From positions 1,364,001 through 1,428,000 of the forward strand of contig NZ_CP011273.1 of assembly GCF_001610895.1 (NCBI RefSeq): a stretch of DNA of 64,000 nt, given 5' to 3'. The position numbers were made by a program, and so were the translations under genes. The notes under the pieces were generated by a model. That model ran no database searches, was not told the DNA's origin, and worked only from the letters and a program-made list of their open reading frames with translations. The stretch comes from Planctomyces sp. SH-PL62 (lineage in GTDB: Bacteria > Planctomycetota > Planctomycetia > Isosphaerales > Isosphaeraceae). This document shows, piece by piece, positions 1 to 8,651 of the stretch (position 1 is the stretch's first letter; each line of letters starts with the position of its first letter).

Positions 1-569
1 TTTCGAAAGCCGAAGGCCCGCAGCAGCTTCGCCCACTCCTCCGGAGAGCCGGAGCCGGTCCCCAATCCCTTAGGGCGACCGCCGGGCCAGCTCTTGAAGT
101 CGCAGACGCCGTTGTCGAGATAGACCGCCAGCGTCTCGTCGGGATGGGCCGCCGCCCAGGCCATGCAGTAAAGCGCACCCCGGCTCAGGCCGATCAGGGC
201 CGGCCGGGGGGCCAGCCCGTGTCGCTTCACCATCACGTCGTGGAACGTCTTCCAGCGGGCCATCGCCTTGGGCGACCCGAACAGGTTCGGGACGGAGATG
301 TAGGCGAGGTGCCAGCCCTTCCCCAGCAGTTCGACGTCGGCGTTGGGATAGGCTCCGAAGAACTCGCCCCGCCAGGCCCAGGGCCTCCCCGCCAGCGGCG
401 TCCGCGGCTCGACCACGATCACATCGACCCCGTCCACCCGAAAGTCATGACGGACGAAGCCGTTCCACTGACTGGCGGTCCCGGGGAACGCCCGGGGCTC
501 CTCGGCGTGGACGGCCGCGGCGAGCCCAGCGATCAAGGCGACCGTGGAGAGAACTCTCAGCATCATCAT
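1..569 (-). CDS. secreted alpha/beta hydrolase (3' end outside window)
   Basis: This minus-strand frame is open from an ATG at 569 to the left edge of the window, so the C-terminus is missing. The first 22 residues form a short hydrophobic signal peptide ending near AVHAEE, which suggests export. A nucleophile elbow GLSRG with the presumed catalytic serine near residue 129 marks the alpha/beta hydrolase fold; the acid and histidine of the triad would lie mostly beyond the edge. Three consecutive ATG codons begin the frame; a G-rich stretch directly upstream can serve as ribosome binding site. Substrate unknown; secreted hydrolases of this shape are common in planctomycetes. Confidence 0.8.
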   Translation of the reverse strand, partial: MMMLRVLSTVALIAGLAAAVHAEEPRAFPGTASQWNGFVRHDFRVDGVDVIVVEPRTPLAGRPWAWRGEFFGAYPNADVELLGKGWHLAYISVPNLFGSPKAMARWKTFHDVMVKRHGLAPRPALIGLSRGALYCMAWAAAHPDETLAVYLDNGVCDFKSWPGGRPKGLGTGSGSPEEWAKLLRAFGFR

Positions 570-658
570 CCCCCAGGCTCGGGTAACGGGGGCCGACCCA
601 GGCCCCCATGACGAAAGAGCGGATCATACCCCGCCGCTCCCGTCCAGAGCCCACCGCA

Positions 659-1873
659 TCAGGTTTCGAGCTTGAGCCCCTCCCGCTCGGCCCATCGCAT
701 GAGGATCGCCCGGCAGTCTGGGGCGGGGTCCTCATTCTCCCTGGCCTTCGCCTGGACGATCTCGCGGCTCGTCGGCTCGACCTCCACCGTCGCAGACCGC
801 ATCCAGCTGCCGGACGCCTCGACCCGGATCGACCAGATCGTCGTCAGCCGCCTGGCGCACGGGTCGGTATAGGTGGCGACGCAATGTTCCATCGCCTTCC
901 CCTCGGAGGCCAGCGTGTGGCTGTCGAGCAATTCCCGGACGGACCAGTTGCGCCCCGATTCGTCCTCGCACTCGAATTCGCCGATGGACGATCGGTCCCA
1001 TCGGATCAGCACGCGCTCAAGCCTTGCTTTTCGCTCCGCCTTCCAGGCCGCGACCCGCCTCAGCAGCGAGTCGGCCGTCCAACCCTTCAGCGAAAGGTTC
1101 GGCTGCGGGGCCTCCACGTCGACCTCCACCTCCTCGGGCCCCTCGCCGATCAGGACCGATCGCCATTCATATTTCTGATCTTGCAGGTACTCCACCACCG
1201 ATCCGACGGCCGTCGGATCGACTCCCGGGTGGTCGACGAGGAACTGGATCGCGGACGACCAGAACTCCTCGTGCTCGAACGCCCCGCCCAGGCGCGTGGA
1301 GGCCACGGCCCGGGCCAGGCTGTCCGAACCGCCCAGACCTCGGACCTGCGCCCATCGCAGCGCGAAATCGATCGGATAGTGGGCCGGGGCGTGGGCGAGC
1401 CGGTGGGCCATGCGACGGGTCAGCGAGATCGGAAATCCGATCTCCCGCAAACTGACGCCCCGAGCGGCCTGAAGGAACCAGCGGCGCGATCGCAGGCCCT
1501 CCCAATCGTCCCTCATGAACCAGGCCGAGAGCAGGACCGGCGGCGCCGGGTACTCGGCCGTCAGGTGATGCGCGAGCGAGGAGAACAAGGGGATCGGATT
1601 CGTCCCCTCCGGCCTCCACGATTCGACCGGCCTGATCCAATCTCGGCGACACCGGGAGAGGGCGAGCATCCCCCGCAGAAGGACGTCGAGCCAGTCGGCC
1701 TCAGCGTGATTCCGATGGCGGCCGATCTTCAGCAAGTCGGAGCGAGCGCGGACGTCATTAAGAAACCGGAGGAACTTCGTCCTCGGCTTGCCGGAGGTTC
1801 GGTCGAGGATTTTGCGCACGGAGCGATCCACGAGAGACCGGGAGCGGTCCCTCGATGCAGTCGTCGCGGGCAT
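659..1873 (-). CDS. PcfJ-like domain protein
   Basis: The C-terminal third carries the signature of PcfJ-like proteins: an EGKAMEHCVATY motif near residue 324, followed by a cysteine and the IWSIR strand. PcfJ was named from a conjugative plasmid, but chromosomal homologues are widespread in planctomycetes and their function is unknown. The N-terminal 300 residues are rich in Arg and Trp and match nothing I recognise. The ATG at 1873 was preferred; a GTG at 1885 in the same frame is possible. The gene stands alone, with the hydrolase gene downstream on the same strand after about 90 bases. Confidence 0.7.
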   Translation of the reverse strand: MPATTASRDRSRSLVDRSVRKILDRTSGKPRTKFLRFLNDVRARSDLLKIGRHRNHAEADWLDVLLRGMLALSRCRRDWIRPVESWRPEGTNPIPLFSSLAHHLTAEYPAPPVLLSAWFMRDDWEGLRSRRWFLQAARGVSLREIGFPISLTRRMAHRLAHAPAHYPIDFALRWAQVRGLGGSDSLARAVASTRLGGAFEHEEFWSSAIQFLVDHPGVDPTAVGSVVEYLQDQKYEWRSVLIGEGPEEVEVDVEAPQPNLSLKGWTADSLLRRVAAWKAERKARLERVLIRWDRSSIGEFECEDESGRNWSVRELLDSHTLASEGKAMEHCVATYTDPCARRLTTIWSIRVEASGSWMRSATVEVEPTSREIVQAKARENEDPAPDCRAILMRWAEREGLKLET

Positions 1874-2246
1874 GGCGAGGCTCACGGATTTTACGGGAAT
1901 TCAAACCAATGGACGAGGGACGACGACGCGCCTCCGTCACGGTCGGTCAGGCTTCCCGAGGCCGGGAGCGAGCCTTCAGGTGCCGACCAGGGCGAGGTGC
2001 GTGGAGGTCTGGCCGAGAAGCGAAGTGGACTTCATGATCGGATTCCCCTGAAGGATCGAGACGTCTGCACGAGCTGAGACACCGATGACGCCAGGCCGGT
2101 TCGCGGGCCTCGTCCATGACCGACTTCGAAACGAGTCGCCAGGGCCGTCTCGCGACGCGAGGGCCCCCGGGCCGGGACGAGGCGCCGGCTGGACTCCGCG
2201 AATTCGACCGCGACGGGAGCGTGAGGCCGCGATCGGGCCACGAACC
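1874..2246. other. intergenic stretch without recognisable gene
   Basis: The stretch between the PcfJ-like and nitrilase genes has open frames on both strands, but all are Arg/Pro-rich and resemble no family. No tRNA, repeat or convincing terminator was seen. Confidence 0.4.
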
Positions 2247-3341
2247 TCAAGGGGAGGGGAGGCGGGCCGGTTCCTGCAAGCGGCGATTACGCTCGACCTG
2301 GACGTCAAGCTCCTCGCCGCCGATCGAGCGGACCATCGCGCCGATGGTCGTCGTTGGATCGTTGGACCAGAACAGCCCCATGTCCTCTCTCGGGTCGTAG
2401 TGGAACCCGATCCGCTCGCCGTACCGTTCCCGAAGGGCCTCGCCGTTGCGGAGAAAGCCCGACCAGCCGAGGATGGCGTAGCTCAGGTCGAGTTCGTGGA
2501 CGAGGACGCGCGAGGGCTCCTCGATCCGGGCCGCCACCATCCCCGTCGGTTCGTAGATCGTGGCGTTGTTCCGCCAGACGCTCGACGCGACGTAGTAGCG
2601 GTGCCGGGCGGCCTGCGCCGAGGGGGTGAGCGTGGCCGGGGAAGCCGTGGGCCAGGCGACGATCTCGGCCCCGGCCTTCGCCAGCGCGTCCCAGCCTTCG
2701 TCGTACTGGACGTCCCAGCAGATCTGGATCCCGAGTTTGCCGAAATCGCAATCGAACACCGGGCACTCTCGACCCGGCGTGACGCCCCCCTCCAGCACGT
2801 CGCTGCCGACGTACGCGACGGGGTGTCGCTTGCGATAGATCCCGACGACCTCGCCGCGGCGGTCGAAGAGGATCGCGGCGTTGGAATAAACGGTCGCTTC
2901 CGGTCCCGGTTCGGCCAGGTCCATCGTGGCGAGGATGTAAGACCTGTGCTTGCGGGCCAGGCCGCCGAAGGTTTCCTTGACCGGGCCGTCGAGAGGGATG
3001 GCCCGATCGCGAGCCTCCCCGCCGCTCGCTGTCACGACCGTCTCGGGGAGGATCGCCAGGTCGAGCCCCCGGCCGGGGCTCTGCGCCGAAGCCTTTCGGG
3101 CCATCTCGTCGATCAGGCCGCTCAGGATCTCCAGCCGCTCCTGCAGCCCGGGATAATCGCCATGCGGGCCGAAAATGGCCGTGCCGACGACGACCTTACG
3201 GGACGGTCGATCGCCCTTCGCGATCGGCGGCGCTTCGGCACGGGACGCTTCTTGGGGGGCCTCACCTGCTGCTGCTTCGGCCAGGCCGACGCCGATCATG
3301 ATCGCCAGTCCGAGATGAACCGGGAGAAGGAGTCCTCGCAT
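2247..3341 (-). CDS. secreted carbon-nitrogen hydrolase (nitrilase superfamily)
   Basis: The protein has the nitrilase-superfamily triad in the right order: Glu in LAILPET (about residue 100), Lys in YRKRHP (about 171) and Cys in GIQICWD (about 208). Such enzymes cleave amide, nitrile or carbamoyl C-N bonds through a cysteine thioester. An N-terminal hydrophobic segment (residues 1-26) looks like a signal peptide, so it probably acts in the periplasm or on the cell surface. The ATG at 3341 was chosen because GGAG lies nine bases upstream; a TTG at 3371 extends the frame but has no such site. Substrate cannot be read from sequence. Confidence 0.85.
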   Translation of the reverse strand: MRGLLLPVHLGLAIMIGVGLAEAAAGEAPQEASRAEAPPIAKGDRPSRKVVVGTAIFGPHGDYPGLQERLEILSGLIDEMARKASAQSPGRGLDLAILPETVVTASGGEARDRAIPLDGPVKETFGGLARKHRSYILATMDLAEPGPEATVYSNAAILFDRRGEVVGIYRKRHPVAYVGSDVLEGGVTPGRECPVFDCDFGKLGIQICWDVQYDEGWDALAKAGAEIVAWPTASPATLTPSAQAARHRYYVASSVWRNNATIYEPTGMVAARIEEPSRVLVHELDLSYAILGWSGFLRNGEALRERYGERIGFHYDPREDMGLFWSNDPTTTIGAMVRSIGGEELDVQVERNRRLQEPARLPSP

Positions 3342-3439
3342 CGCAGCCGCTCCGGGAAGGGTGACGGGCAAGAGCTTCGGAGCACCGACCGGGTGTTCGG
3401 GAGTCCGATCCGGCTTACGAGCTTGACGACCGAGTTGGA

Positions 3440-3688
3440 CTATTCCTCGGCCTGCTCCCGATCGGGGTTCGGAGGGTCGATCGTGATCGTCCAGCCGGGC
3501 GAATCGCTAGCCGGGAACGACTCCTGCGACGCCTGGTCGACGAGATCCATCGCCGAACCGAAATCGATCCGACCTCCGCGACCTCCGGGCTCTTCCAGGG
3601 CGTGGCCGGGAGCCACAGCGTCCGCATCTTCCGGGACGGAAGCCGGGGCGGCGTCATGGTGCTTGCCCGTCTCATCCGTTGGACTCAT
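3440..3688 (-). CDS. small acidic SFPASD-motif protein
   Basis: An 82-residue acidic protein with the phrase VDQASQESFPASDSPGW near the C-terminus. This motif marks a widespread family of short uncharacterised bacterial proteins; the flanking regions are low complexity and probably disordered. The ATG at 3688 has an AAGGA ribosome binding site about eight bases upstream. It follows the cupin gene by 17 bases on the same strand, so the two are probably co-transcribed. Function unknown. Confidence 0.65.
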   Translation of the reverse strand: MSPTDETGKHHDAAPASVPEDADAVAPGHALEEPGGRGGRIDFGSAMDLVDQASQESFPASDSPGWTITIDPPNPDREQAEE

Positions 3689-3705
3689 GACAAGGTCCTT
3701 ATCCC

Positions 3706-4050
3706 TTATCCCCGCGCGGGGTGTCGGGGGAAGGTGATCGTCAGGAGGAGGGAGGCGTCTTCGATCCCCAGGACCGAGTGGGGTCGTCCGCCCTCGAGAT
3801 AGAGGAGTTGACCGGCGTCCAGCTCACGCTGCGTCCCGCCCGACGTGAAGGCGATTCGGCCCTCGATACACTGGAGCGTAATCGCCCCCGGAGTCGAGTG
3901 GGCGGATATCTCCTTCCCCTTCGGAACGACGAGGCGGATCACCTCCAGGGCCTCGGTTTTGATCAGGGCGGTCGTGATCGCGTTCACCAGAGCGGGGCCG
4001 AGCGGCCGTACGTCGACGACCTCCCCCGGATGGGCATGCGGGATCGCCAT
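3706..4050 (-). CDS. cupin-domain protein
   Basis: A 114-residue single-domain cupin. Residues around VPKGKEISAHSTPGAITLQCIEG form the first cupin motif and LDAGQLLYLEGGRPHSV the second, with His residues positioned for a metal, although the usual HxH pair is reduced. The start was moved to the ATG at 4050, where an AAGGAAG site lies upstream; the 19 extra residues possible from 4107 look unrelated. It lies 78 bases after the DUF3365 heme-protein gene and just before the SFPASD gene, suggesting one transcript. Small cupins like this often accompany nitric-oxide or redox regulators; the exact role is unknown. Confidence 0.75.
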   Translation of the reverse strand: MAIPHAHPGEVVDVRPLGPALVNAITTALIKTEALEVIRLVVPKGKEISAHSTPGAITLQCIEGRIAFTSGGTQRELDAGQLLYLEGGRPHSVLGIEDASLLLTITFPRHPARG

Positions 4051-4128
4051 GAGATTTCTTCCTTCGAGGAGGAGGCGGGTCGGAACCGAGATCCCGACCC
4101 TTCCCAAAATCCTGATCCGCGGCTCCGA

Positions 4129-4698
4129 TCACTTGATCGGGATATCGTAACGGATGAAGCCCAGGATCTCACCGACTTTCTTGTGCGTGTGGCAGTCGGC
4201 GCACTTCTGCATGACGACCGGGACGACGGTCGCGGCCAGGAGCCGGCGGTCGTTCCCTTCGCCGACGACGCGGTCGAAGTAGGGCTTGCCCGAGTTGATC
4301 TCCCGGGCCGCATCCTTCTCGAAATCCGTGCGCGGCGCGTTGGCGTCGTCCAGCGGCTCGCCCGTGGCGTCCACCAGCTTGGCCGAGTGCCACCCCTCCT
4401 TCCGCATCGCCCCGAAGATGTCCTGGGCGACCATGATGGCGGGTTGCTCGTCCTGCCCCGCCACGTACCTCGTGGTGATCGAGACCACCGCGTTCTTGTA
4501 CAGGCCGTCGAGCATCTGGACCTGTTCGCGCGTCCGCTCCAGCGCAGGGTCCGTTTCGGCTTCGACCTCGGCTTTCGCGTTGGATTCCGTCCCCGCGTCG
4601 ACCCCCCGGGCGACCCCGGTCGAGACCGTGGCCAGGAGCGCCGCCGCCGCCGCGCCGAAGCAAGCCAATCCTAGCCACGTTCGCTTATGCAGAATCAT
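4129..4698 (-). CDS. DUF3365 (Tll0287-like) c-type heme protein
   Basis: A 189-residue exported protein: a hydrophobic N-terminal signal or anchor (residues 6-30), a Tll0287-like sensory fold, and a CADCH heme c attachment motif near residue 166. DUF3365 domains are extracytoplasmic and in some proteins act as redox or gas sensors. The ATG at 4698 has GGAG about eight bases upstream; the in-frame GTG six bases earlier is too close to that site. The NsrR-like regulator lies 79 bases upstream on the same strand and the cupin follows, suggesting a gas- or redox-responsive unit. Confidence 0.85.
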   Translation of the reverse strand: MILHKRTWLGLACFGAAAAALLATVSTGVARGVDAGTESNAKAEVEAETDPALERTREQVQMLDGLYKNAVVSITTRYVAGQDEQPAIMVAQDIFGAMRKEGWHSAKLVDATGEPLDDANAPRTDFEKDAAREINSGKPYFDRVVGEGNDRRLLAATVVPVVMQKCADCHTHKKVGEILGFIRYDIPIK

Positions 4699-4777
4699 CG
4701 CCACACTCCGTTTCCATTTTGCATGAAGGTCGAACCGATCGATACAACGACACTGGTGAATGAGACGAGACGCTCCG

Positions 4778-5200
4778 TCAAGCTTTGAAGATCGTCAGAT
4801 CGAGGGGGACTGGGAGGAGGGATTCCAGCGTGATCCCGTGAAGGTAGTCCAGCTGCAGGCGTTCGGCCTCGGCCAGGACCCCGCGGAGCGTGCAGCCGGG
4901 CTGGATCGCGCACCGATCCGGCGCGGCGACGCATTCGAGCAGATGCATGTTTCCTTCGAAATCGAGGACCACCTGGCCCACCGTGATGTCGCGCGGCTCC
5001 CTGGCCAGCTCGATGCCGCCGCCGGGGCCGCGATGATTCCTGACGTACCCTAGCCGACCGAGCTGGTGCACGACCTTGCCGACGTGGTGCGTCGAGATCC
5101 CGAAGAATCCCGCCACGTCGGCCACAGGAGTCCGCACCGTCCGCGTCGCGAGGTACAGCAACGTCCGCAGCGCGTAATCGGTCTGGAGTGAAAGTCTCAT
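4778..5200 (-). CDS. nsrR: Rrf2-family transcriptional regulator, NsrR-like
   Basis: The 140-residue protein has the Rrf2 winged helix (MRLSLQTDYALRTLLYLA at the N-terminus, PGGGIELA wing near residue 60). Three cysteines at about residues 90, 97 and 103 are spaced like the [Fe-S] ligands of NsrR, the nitric-oxide-sensing repressor. By family knowledge it would bind DNA with an intact cluster and release it on nitrosylation. It heads a same-strand group with the DUF3365 heme protein, cupin and SFPASD genes. A 7-bp inverted repeat lies just upstream and may be its own operator. IscR is a less likely assignment because the cysteine spacing and the HGITLESLL tail fit NsrR better. Confidence 0.8.
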   Translation of the reverse strand: MRLSLQTDYALRTLLYLATRTVRTPVADVAGFFGISTHHVGKVVHQLGRLGYVRNHRGPGGGIELAREPRDITVGQVVLDFEGNMHLLECVAAPDRCAIQPGCTLRGVLAEAERLQLDYLHGITLESLLPVPLDLTIFKA

Positions 5201-5215
5201 GCAACCCCGAGCTTT

Positions 5216-5249
5216 ATTCCTGCTAATCCTGAACGGAAGGTACAGGAAT
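5216..5249 (-). promoter_or_regulatory. candidate operator upstream of the NsrR-like gene
   Basis: ATTCCTG (5216-5222) is repeated in inverted form as CAGGAAT (5243-5249), with a third related half-site between them. It starts 16 bases before the regulator's start codon, a position typical of autorepression. The sequence does not match the enterobacterial NsrR site, so this is a positional inference. Confidence 0.35.
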
Positions 5250-5796
5250 TGGATTGAAGGTTCAAGGCGCTCGTCATGGTGGTGATTTTCGCCCCGACGC
5301 TCCGGGAGAGGGCTTATTGCGAACGGATCTTGCGAAGAACGCGCATCATCGCGTCTCTGGGAGCCGTGCGGAACAGGAAGGAATCCAGGATGCCGGCGGC
5401 GCAGTCGTGCCGTTCCGCCTCGGCGTCCTCGGGCTTCCGCTCCCAGTTCGTCGCTGCGGCGGCCGCTCGACGAACGACAGCTTTACGTCAAAACGTCAAA
5501 CCAACGAACGCTGTTGCGTTCTGAGCACCCGCTCCCGTAGGTCCACCGAGACGAACTCGGGAGTCGCCGTCGAGGCGTCGCGTCACGCGATCAGGGCTTG
5601 ATGCCGTCTATCGCGTCTGAAAGTCGGGAGTGAGGAAACACCGGTCCAGGATTGGAATCGGGGCATCGGCCCATGAGATGGTGGCCCGCCTTCGGCTGCG
5701 AGCATTGCCGAGTCATGCTCTTGCGAAGCCTGGCGGCCGTCTCCTCCGCCTGGGAGGGGTCACCTAAATCGAGGTTTCGAGTCGCGAGTTAGGTTT
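5250..5796. other. stretch without recognisable gene, left of the island
   Basis: Two overlapping plus-strand frames (5254-5601 and 5276-5524) encode Arg-rich sequence without similarity I recognise, and neither has a convincing ribosome binding site. In the layout before integration, this DNA lay directly downstream of tRNA-Gly(CCC). Confidence 0.4.
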
Positions 5797-5842
5797 AGAG
5801 CGGGCGAGGGGATTTGAACCCCTGACGTCCAGCTTGGGAAGC
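5797..5842 (-). repeat. left attachment repeat: stranded 3' half of tRNA-Gly
   Basis: It matches tRNA-Gly(CCC) from the anticodon stem and loop through the T arm to the acceptor 3' strand, with one change in the T loop (position 5813). No 5' half of a tRNA follows, so it is not a functional gene. It is the second copy of the attachment site. Confidence 0.85.
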
Positions 5843-6008
5843 GCAACGGTTCCTGTCGGACCTCCGACCTCAAGACCGGCGATCCACTAGAGATACGACG
5901 AAACGGGGGGCGTGCAAGTCCAAGCATGACGGTGCATTTCCGGGCTGTAATTCCCTGGATTTCCGCGTCACGTAGAGAGCAAGAGCGTAAACCCCGTCAC
6001 CTAGTGGT

Positions 6009-7126
6009 CTACCGCAGTAGATTCTGTGGGTAGAGTCGGGAGAGTTTTCGTCGCGCGTCGGCGACGCGAAGGCCCCACACCAGCTTGACTCCGAGCCGAT
6101 TCCGTTCCGCCTCCCATGCACCGACCTCTCTTGCCGCGGACTCCTTGTCCGACAGCCGGCGGGCGAGGCATTGCCGGCTCAAGACGCTCAACTCGCACTC
6201 CGCCATGTTCAGCCAGCTGGCGTGCTTCGGCGTGAAGTGGAAATCCAGACGACGGGCCAGCCGCCACGCCTCGTCCGGCGGGTAGGTGGCGAACAGCGAC
6301 CCGAACGCGTGCGTGTTCAGGTTGTCCAGCACCACCCTGATCACCTCCGCCTCCGGATACATCTCGTCGCAGAGATGTTTCATCTGGGCGGCGAAGTCCG
6401 GGATCGTCCGCCGATCCGTCACCGTGACGCGCCGACGGCCGGCCAGGGGCTCGACGATCACGAACAGGTTGGCCGTGCCGTGCCGCGTGTACTCGTAGTC
6501 CTGCTTCGCCGGCGACCCGGGCGCCGGCGGGATCGGCTCGGCGACGTCGCCCCGCAGCTCCTTGCTCGCCTCGTCGAAGCAGACCACCGGGCGGGCCTCG
6601 TCGTACGGCTCGGCGTACAATTCCAGCACGTCCTCCATGCGGTGGATGAACTCGCCGTCTACGCCCTTGGGGAGGCACCACGACTTCTTCTGCCACGGCT
6701 TGAGGTCGCTTTTTTGAGGACCCGGAGGACGGTGTCCTCCGAGACGCTCTCGACCACCTGGAGTTCGACCAGGCGGTCGGCGATCATCCGGGCGGTCCAG
6801 ACGGCCCGGCCCTCGGGGACCGGGCTGCACGCCGTGGCGACGACGATCGCCTCGGCCTTGCCGTCGAGGACCGGCCTGGCGCCGGGGCGGGGCTTGTCGC
6901 GGAGGGCGGCCTCGAAGCCGCCGGCGGCGTACCGGCGGCGGACGTTGGCCACCGTGCCGATCGAGACGCCGACCTCGTCGGCGATCTCCTCGTCGGTGTC
7001 GCCGGCGTCGGCTCGGAGCAGGATCCGAGCTCGGTATCGCTGGCGACGGGTCAGCGAGCCCGCCTCCCACTGCTCCAGGGCGGCTCGTTCGTCATCCGTC
7101 AGCTCTACGACGTGTCGCTTCGCCAT
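6009..7126 (-). CDS. IS630-family transposase 1 (two frames, -1 frameshift)
   Basis: The first frame (7126 to about 6710) begins MAKRHVVELTDDER and holds the helix-turn-helix DNA-binding part. The second frame carries the DDE domain: Asp in VVCFDEASKEL, Asp in VVLDNLNTHAF and Glu in SWLNMAECEL. The frames join at six adenines (minus strand, 6715-6710), a typical slippery site; slipping back one base gives LKKSDLKPWQ, which continues the family sequence smoothly. Programmed -1 frameshifting is known for IS630 relatives. A GGAGGAG site precedes the ATG. The element looks intact. Confidence 0.8.
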
Positions 7127-7136
7127 GTCACTCCTC

Positions 7137-7238
7137 CTAGCAAGCCAGGATAGCGAAAAGGCTGCCAAGATTCACTGCGTTCGACCACTAGCAAGCCAGG
7201 ATAGCGAAAAGGCTGCCAAGATTCACTGCGTTCGACCA
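7137..7238. repeat. perfect 51-bp tandem duplication of an IS end
   Basis: Positions 7137-7187 and 7188-7238 are identical. Each unit begins with CTAG and ends with the terminal inverted repeat of IS1. The next bases are again CTAG, shared with the neighbouring element. Confidence 0.95.
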
Positions 7239-7239
7239 C

Positions 7240-8650
7240 TAGTGGGTCAAGTGCCATGCCCGTAGCCATAAGACCTGAGTGCGAGTACAATCGGTGGCTT
7301 CTCGCACCAGGGAGGCCGCCATGTCGCGCCAGAAGAAGGACCCGCTCCGCGAGCTGACCGACGCGGAGCGACGGGAGTTGGTCCAGTTCAGTCGGTCCTC
7401 GGCCGCCCCGGCCGCCGAGGTCGTCCGCGCCAAGATCCTGCTGGCCGTCGCCGCCGGCGACGACTACCAGGACGCGGCCCGCGCCGTCGGCCGCCGCTCC
7501 GGCGACGCCGTCTCGCACCTGGTCGCCCGCTTCAACGCCGAGGGCCTTGAGGCGTTGAAGCCCCGCCACGGCGGCGGGCGGAGCCCGACCTACGGCCCGC
7601 AGGAGCGGGCGCGGATCGCCGCCGAGGCGGCCCGGGCGCCGACCCCGGAGGGCGACGGCACCGCCACCTGGTCGCTCTCGACGTTGCAGCGGACGCTCCG
7701 CGCGGCCGCCGACGGCCTGCCGAAGGTCTCGACCTATACCATCCGCCGCGTCCTGCGCGAGTCCGGGGCCAGCTACCAGCGCACTCGGACCTGGTGCCCC
7801 ACCGGCAAGGCGCTGCGCCGCCGCAAGGTCGGGCCGGTCCAGGTCGCCGACCCGGATTCTGATGCGAAAAAAATTTGATCGAGGCGGCCTACCTCACGGG
7901 TACGTCGTCGGGGCTGGAGGTCTGGTGCACCGACCAGGCCGGCCCCTACCAGACGGTCCCCTACCCGGGACGGTCGTGGCGCCCCGAAGGGGACCCGGCG
8001 CGCCAGCCGCACGAGTACCTCCGCGACGGCACGGCGAAGGCCCTGACGCTGTTCCGCCCGGCCGACGGCCACGCCCGCGTCAGCGGCGTGACGGCCTGCC
8101 CCAACGCCGTCCTGCACCCCTGGCTGAAGCGCGAACTGGCGGCCATCCTTGCCGCGATGCCCGACCCTCCGGCGACGCCGGACGACGGCTGGCGTGGGGC
8201 CTGGGAACGCTGGCAGGAGGGCCTCACGGTCGTGCCGACGCTCCCGGAGGCACCGCCGCCGTTGCGGATGCTCTTGGTGCTCGACAACCTGGCCGGCCAC
8301 AAGACGCCCGAGCTGGTGTGCTGGCTGTTCGACCACGGGATCATGCCGCTGTACACGCCGGTGGGCGGCTCCTGGCTGAACATGGCCGAGAGCCTGCAGC
8401 GGATCCTCAAGCGCCGGGCGCTGGACGGGCAGTACCCGACCGACGCGGCCCAGATCATCGCGTGGTATGAAGCCGCGGCGCGGCACTGGGACGCGGCGCC
8501 GACGCCGTTCCAGTGGGGCGGCAAGCGGGCGGCCCGGCGGCGGCGGCAGCGTGAGCGCCGTCACCACCTCGGCGGCTCGGGGGCCTGCTCGCGTGTCCCG
8601 GTCCCGCGGCGTGCCGACTTATGGCCACAGGCAATCCAAGTGACCCACTA
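7240..8650 (+). mobile_element. IS630-type insertion sequence 2
   Basis: The ends share CTAGTGGGTCA and, after a few differences, GCCATAAG when read inward from 7239 and 8651, giving terminal inverted repeats of about 34 bp. Both ends sit in CTAG, so it abuts IS1 on the left and IS3 on the right and shares the TA at each junction. Confidence 0.8.
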
Positions 8651-8651
8651 G
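7321..8651 (+). CDS. IS630-family transposase 2 (two frames, -1 frameshift)
   Basis: The first frame (7321-7878) starts [17 protein letters not shown] after a GGGAGG site and holds helix-turn-helix segments. It stops in AAAAAAATTTGA. Slipping back one base on the seven adenines (7867-7873) enters the frame that runs to 8651, which carries the catalytic residues: Asp in CTDQAGPYQ, Asp in [10 protein letters not shown] and Glu in SWLNMAESL. The joined protein would be about 440 residues, longer than IS1's, with a Gly/Arg/His-rich tail. Only distantly related to the other two transposases here. Confidence 0.8.

Larger units (their letters stand above)
6002..7241 (-). mobile_element. IS630-type insertion sequence 1
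   Basis: Inward-facing ends share CTAGTGGTC, then CGCAGT after two or three differing bases, at 6001 and 7242, forming imperfect terminal inverted repeats of about 25 bp. Both ends lie in CTAG, consistent with duplication of a TA target. It encodes one frameshifted DDE transposase. The right end is present twice because of a 51-bp tandem duplication (7137-7238). Confidence 0.75.

Noticed and set aside
144-611. plus-strand open frame opposite the secreted hydrolase
   Set aside because: The minus strand encodes signal peptide and GLSRG motif; the plus frame is Pro/Arg/Gly-rich shadow.
5254-5601. two overlapping plus-strand frames as small genes
   Set aside because: Arg-rich, no ribosome binding site, no family similarity.
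5801-5842. A second functional tRNA gene at the left end of the island
   Set aside because: Only the 3' half matches; no D arm or 5' acceptor strand follows.
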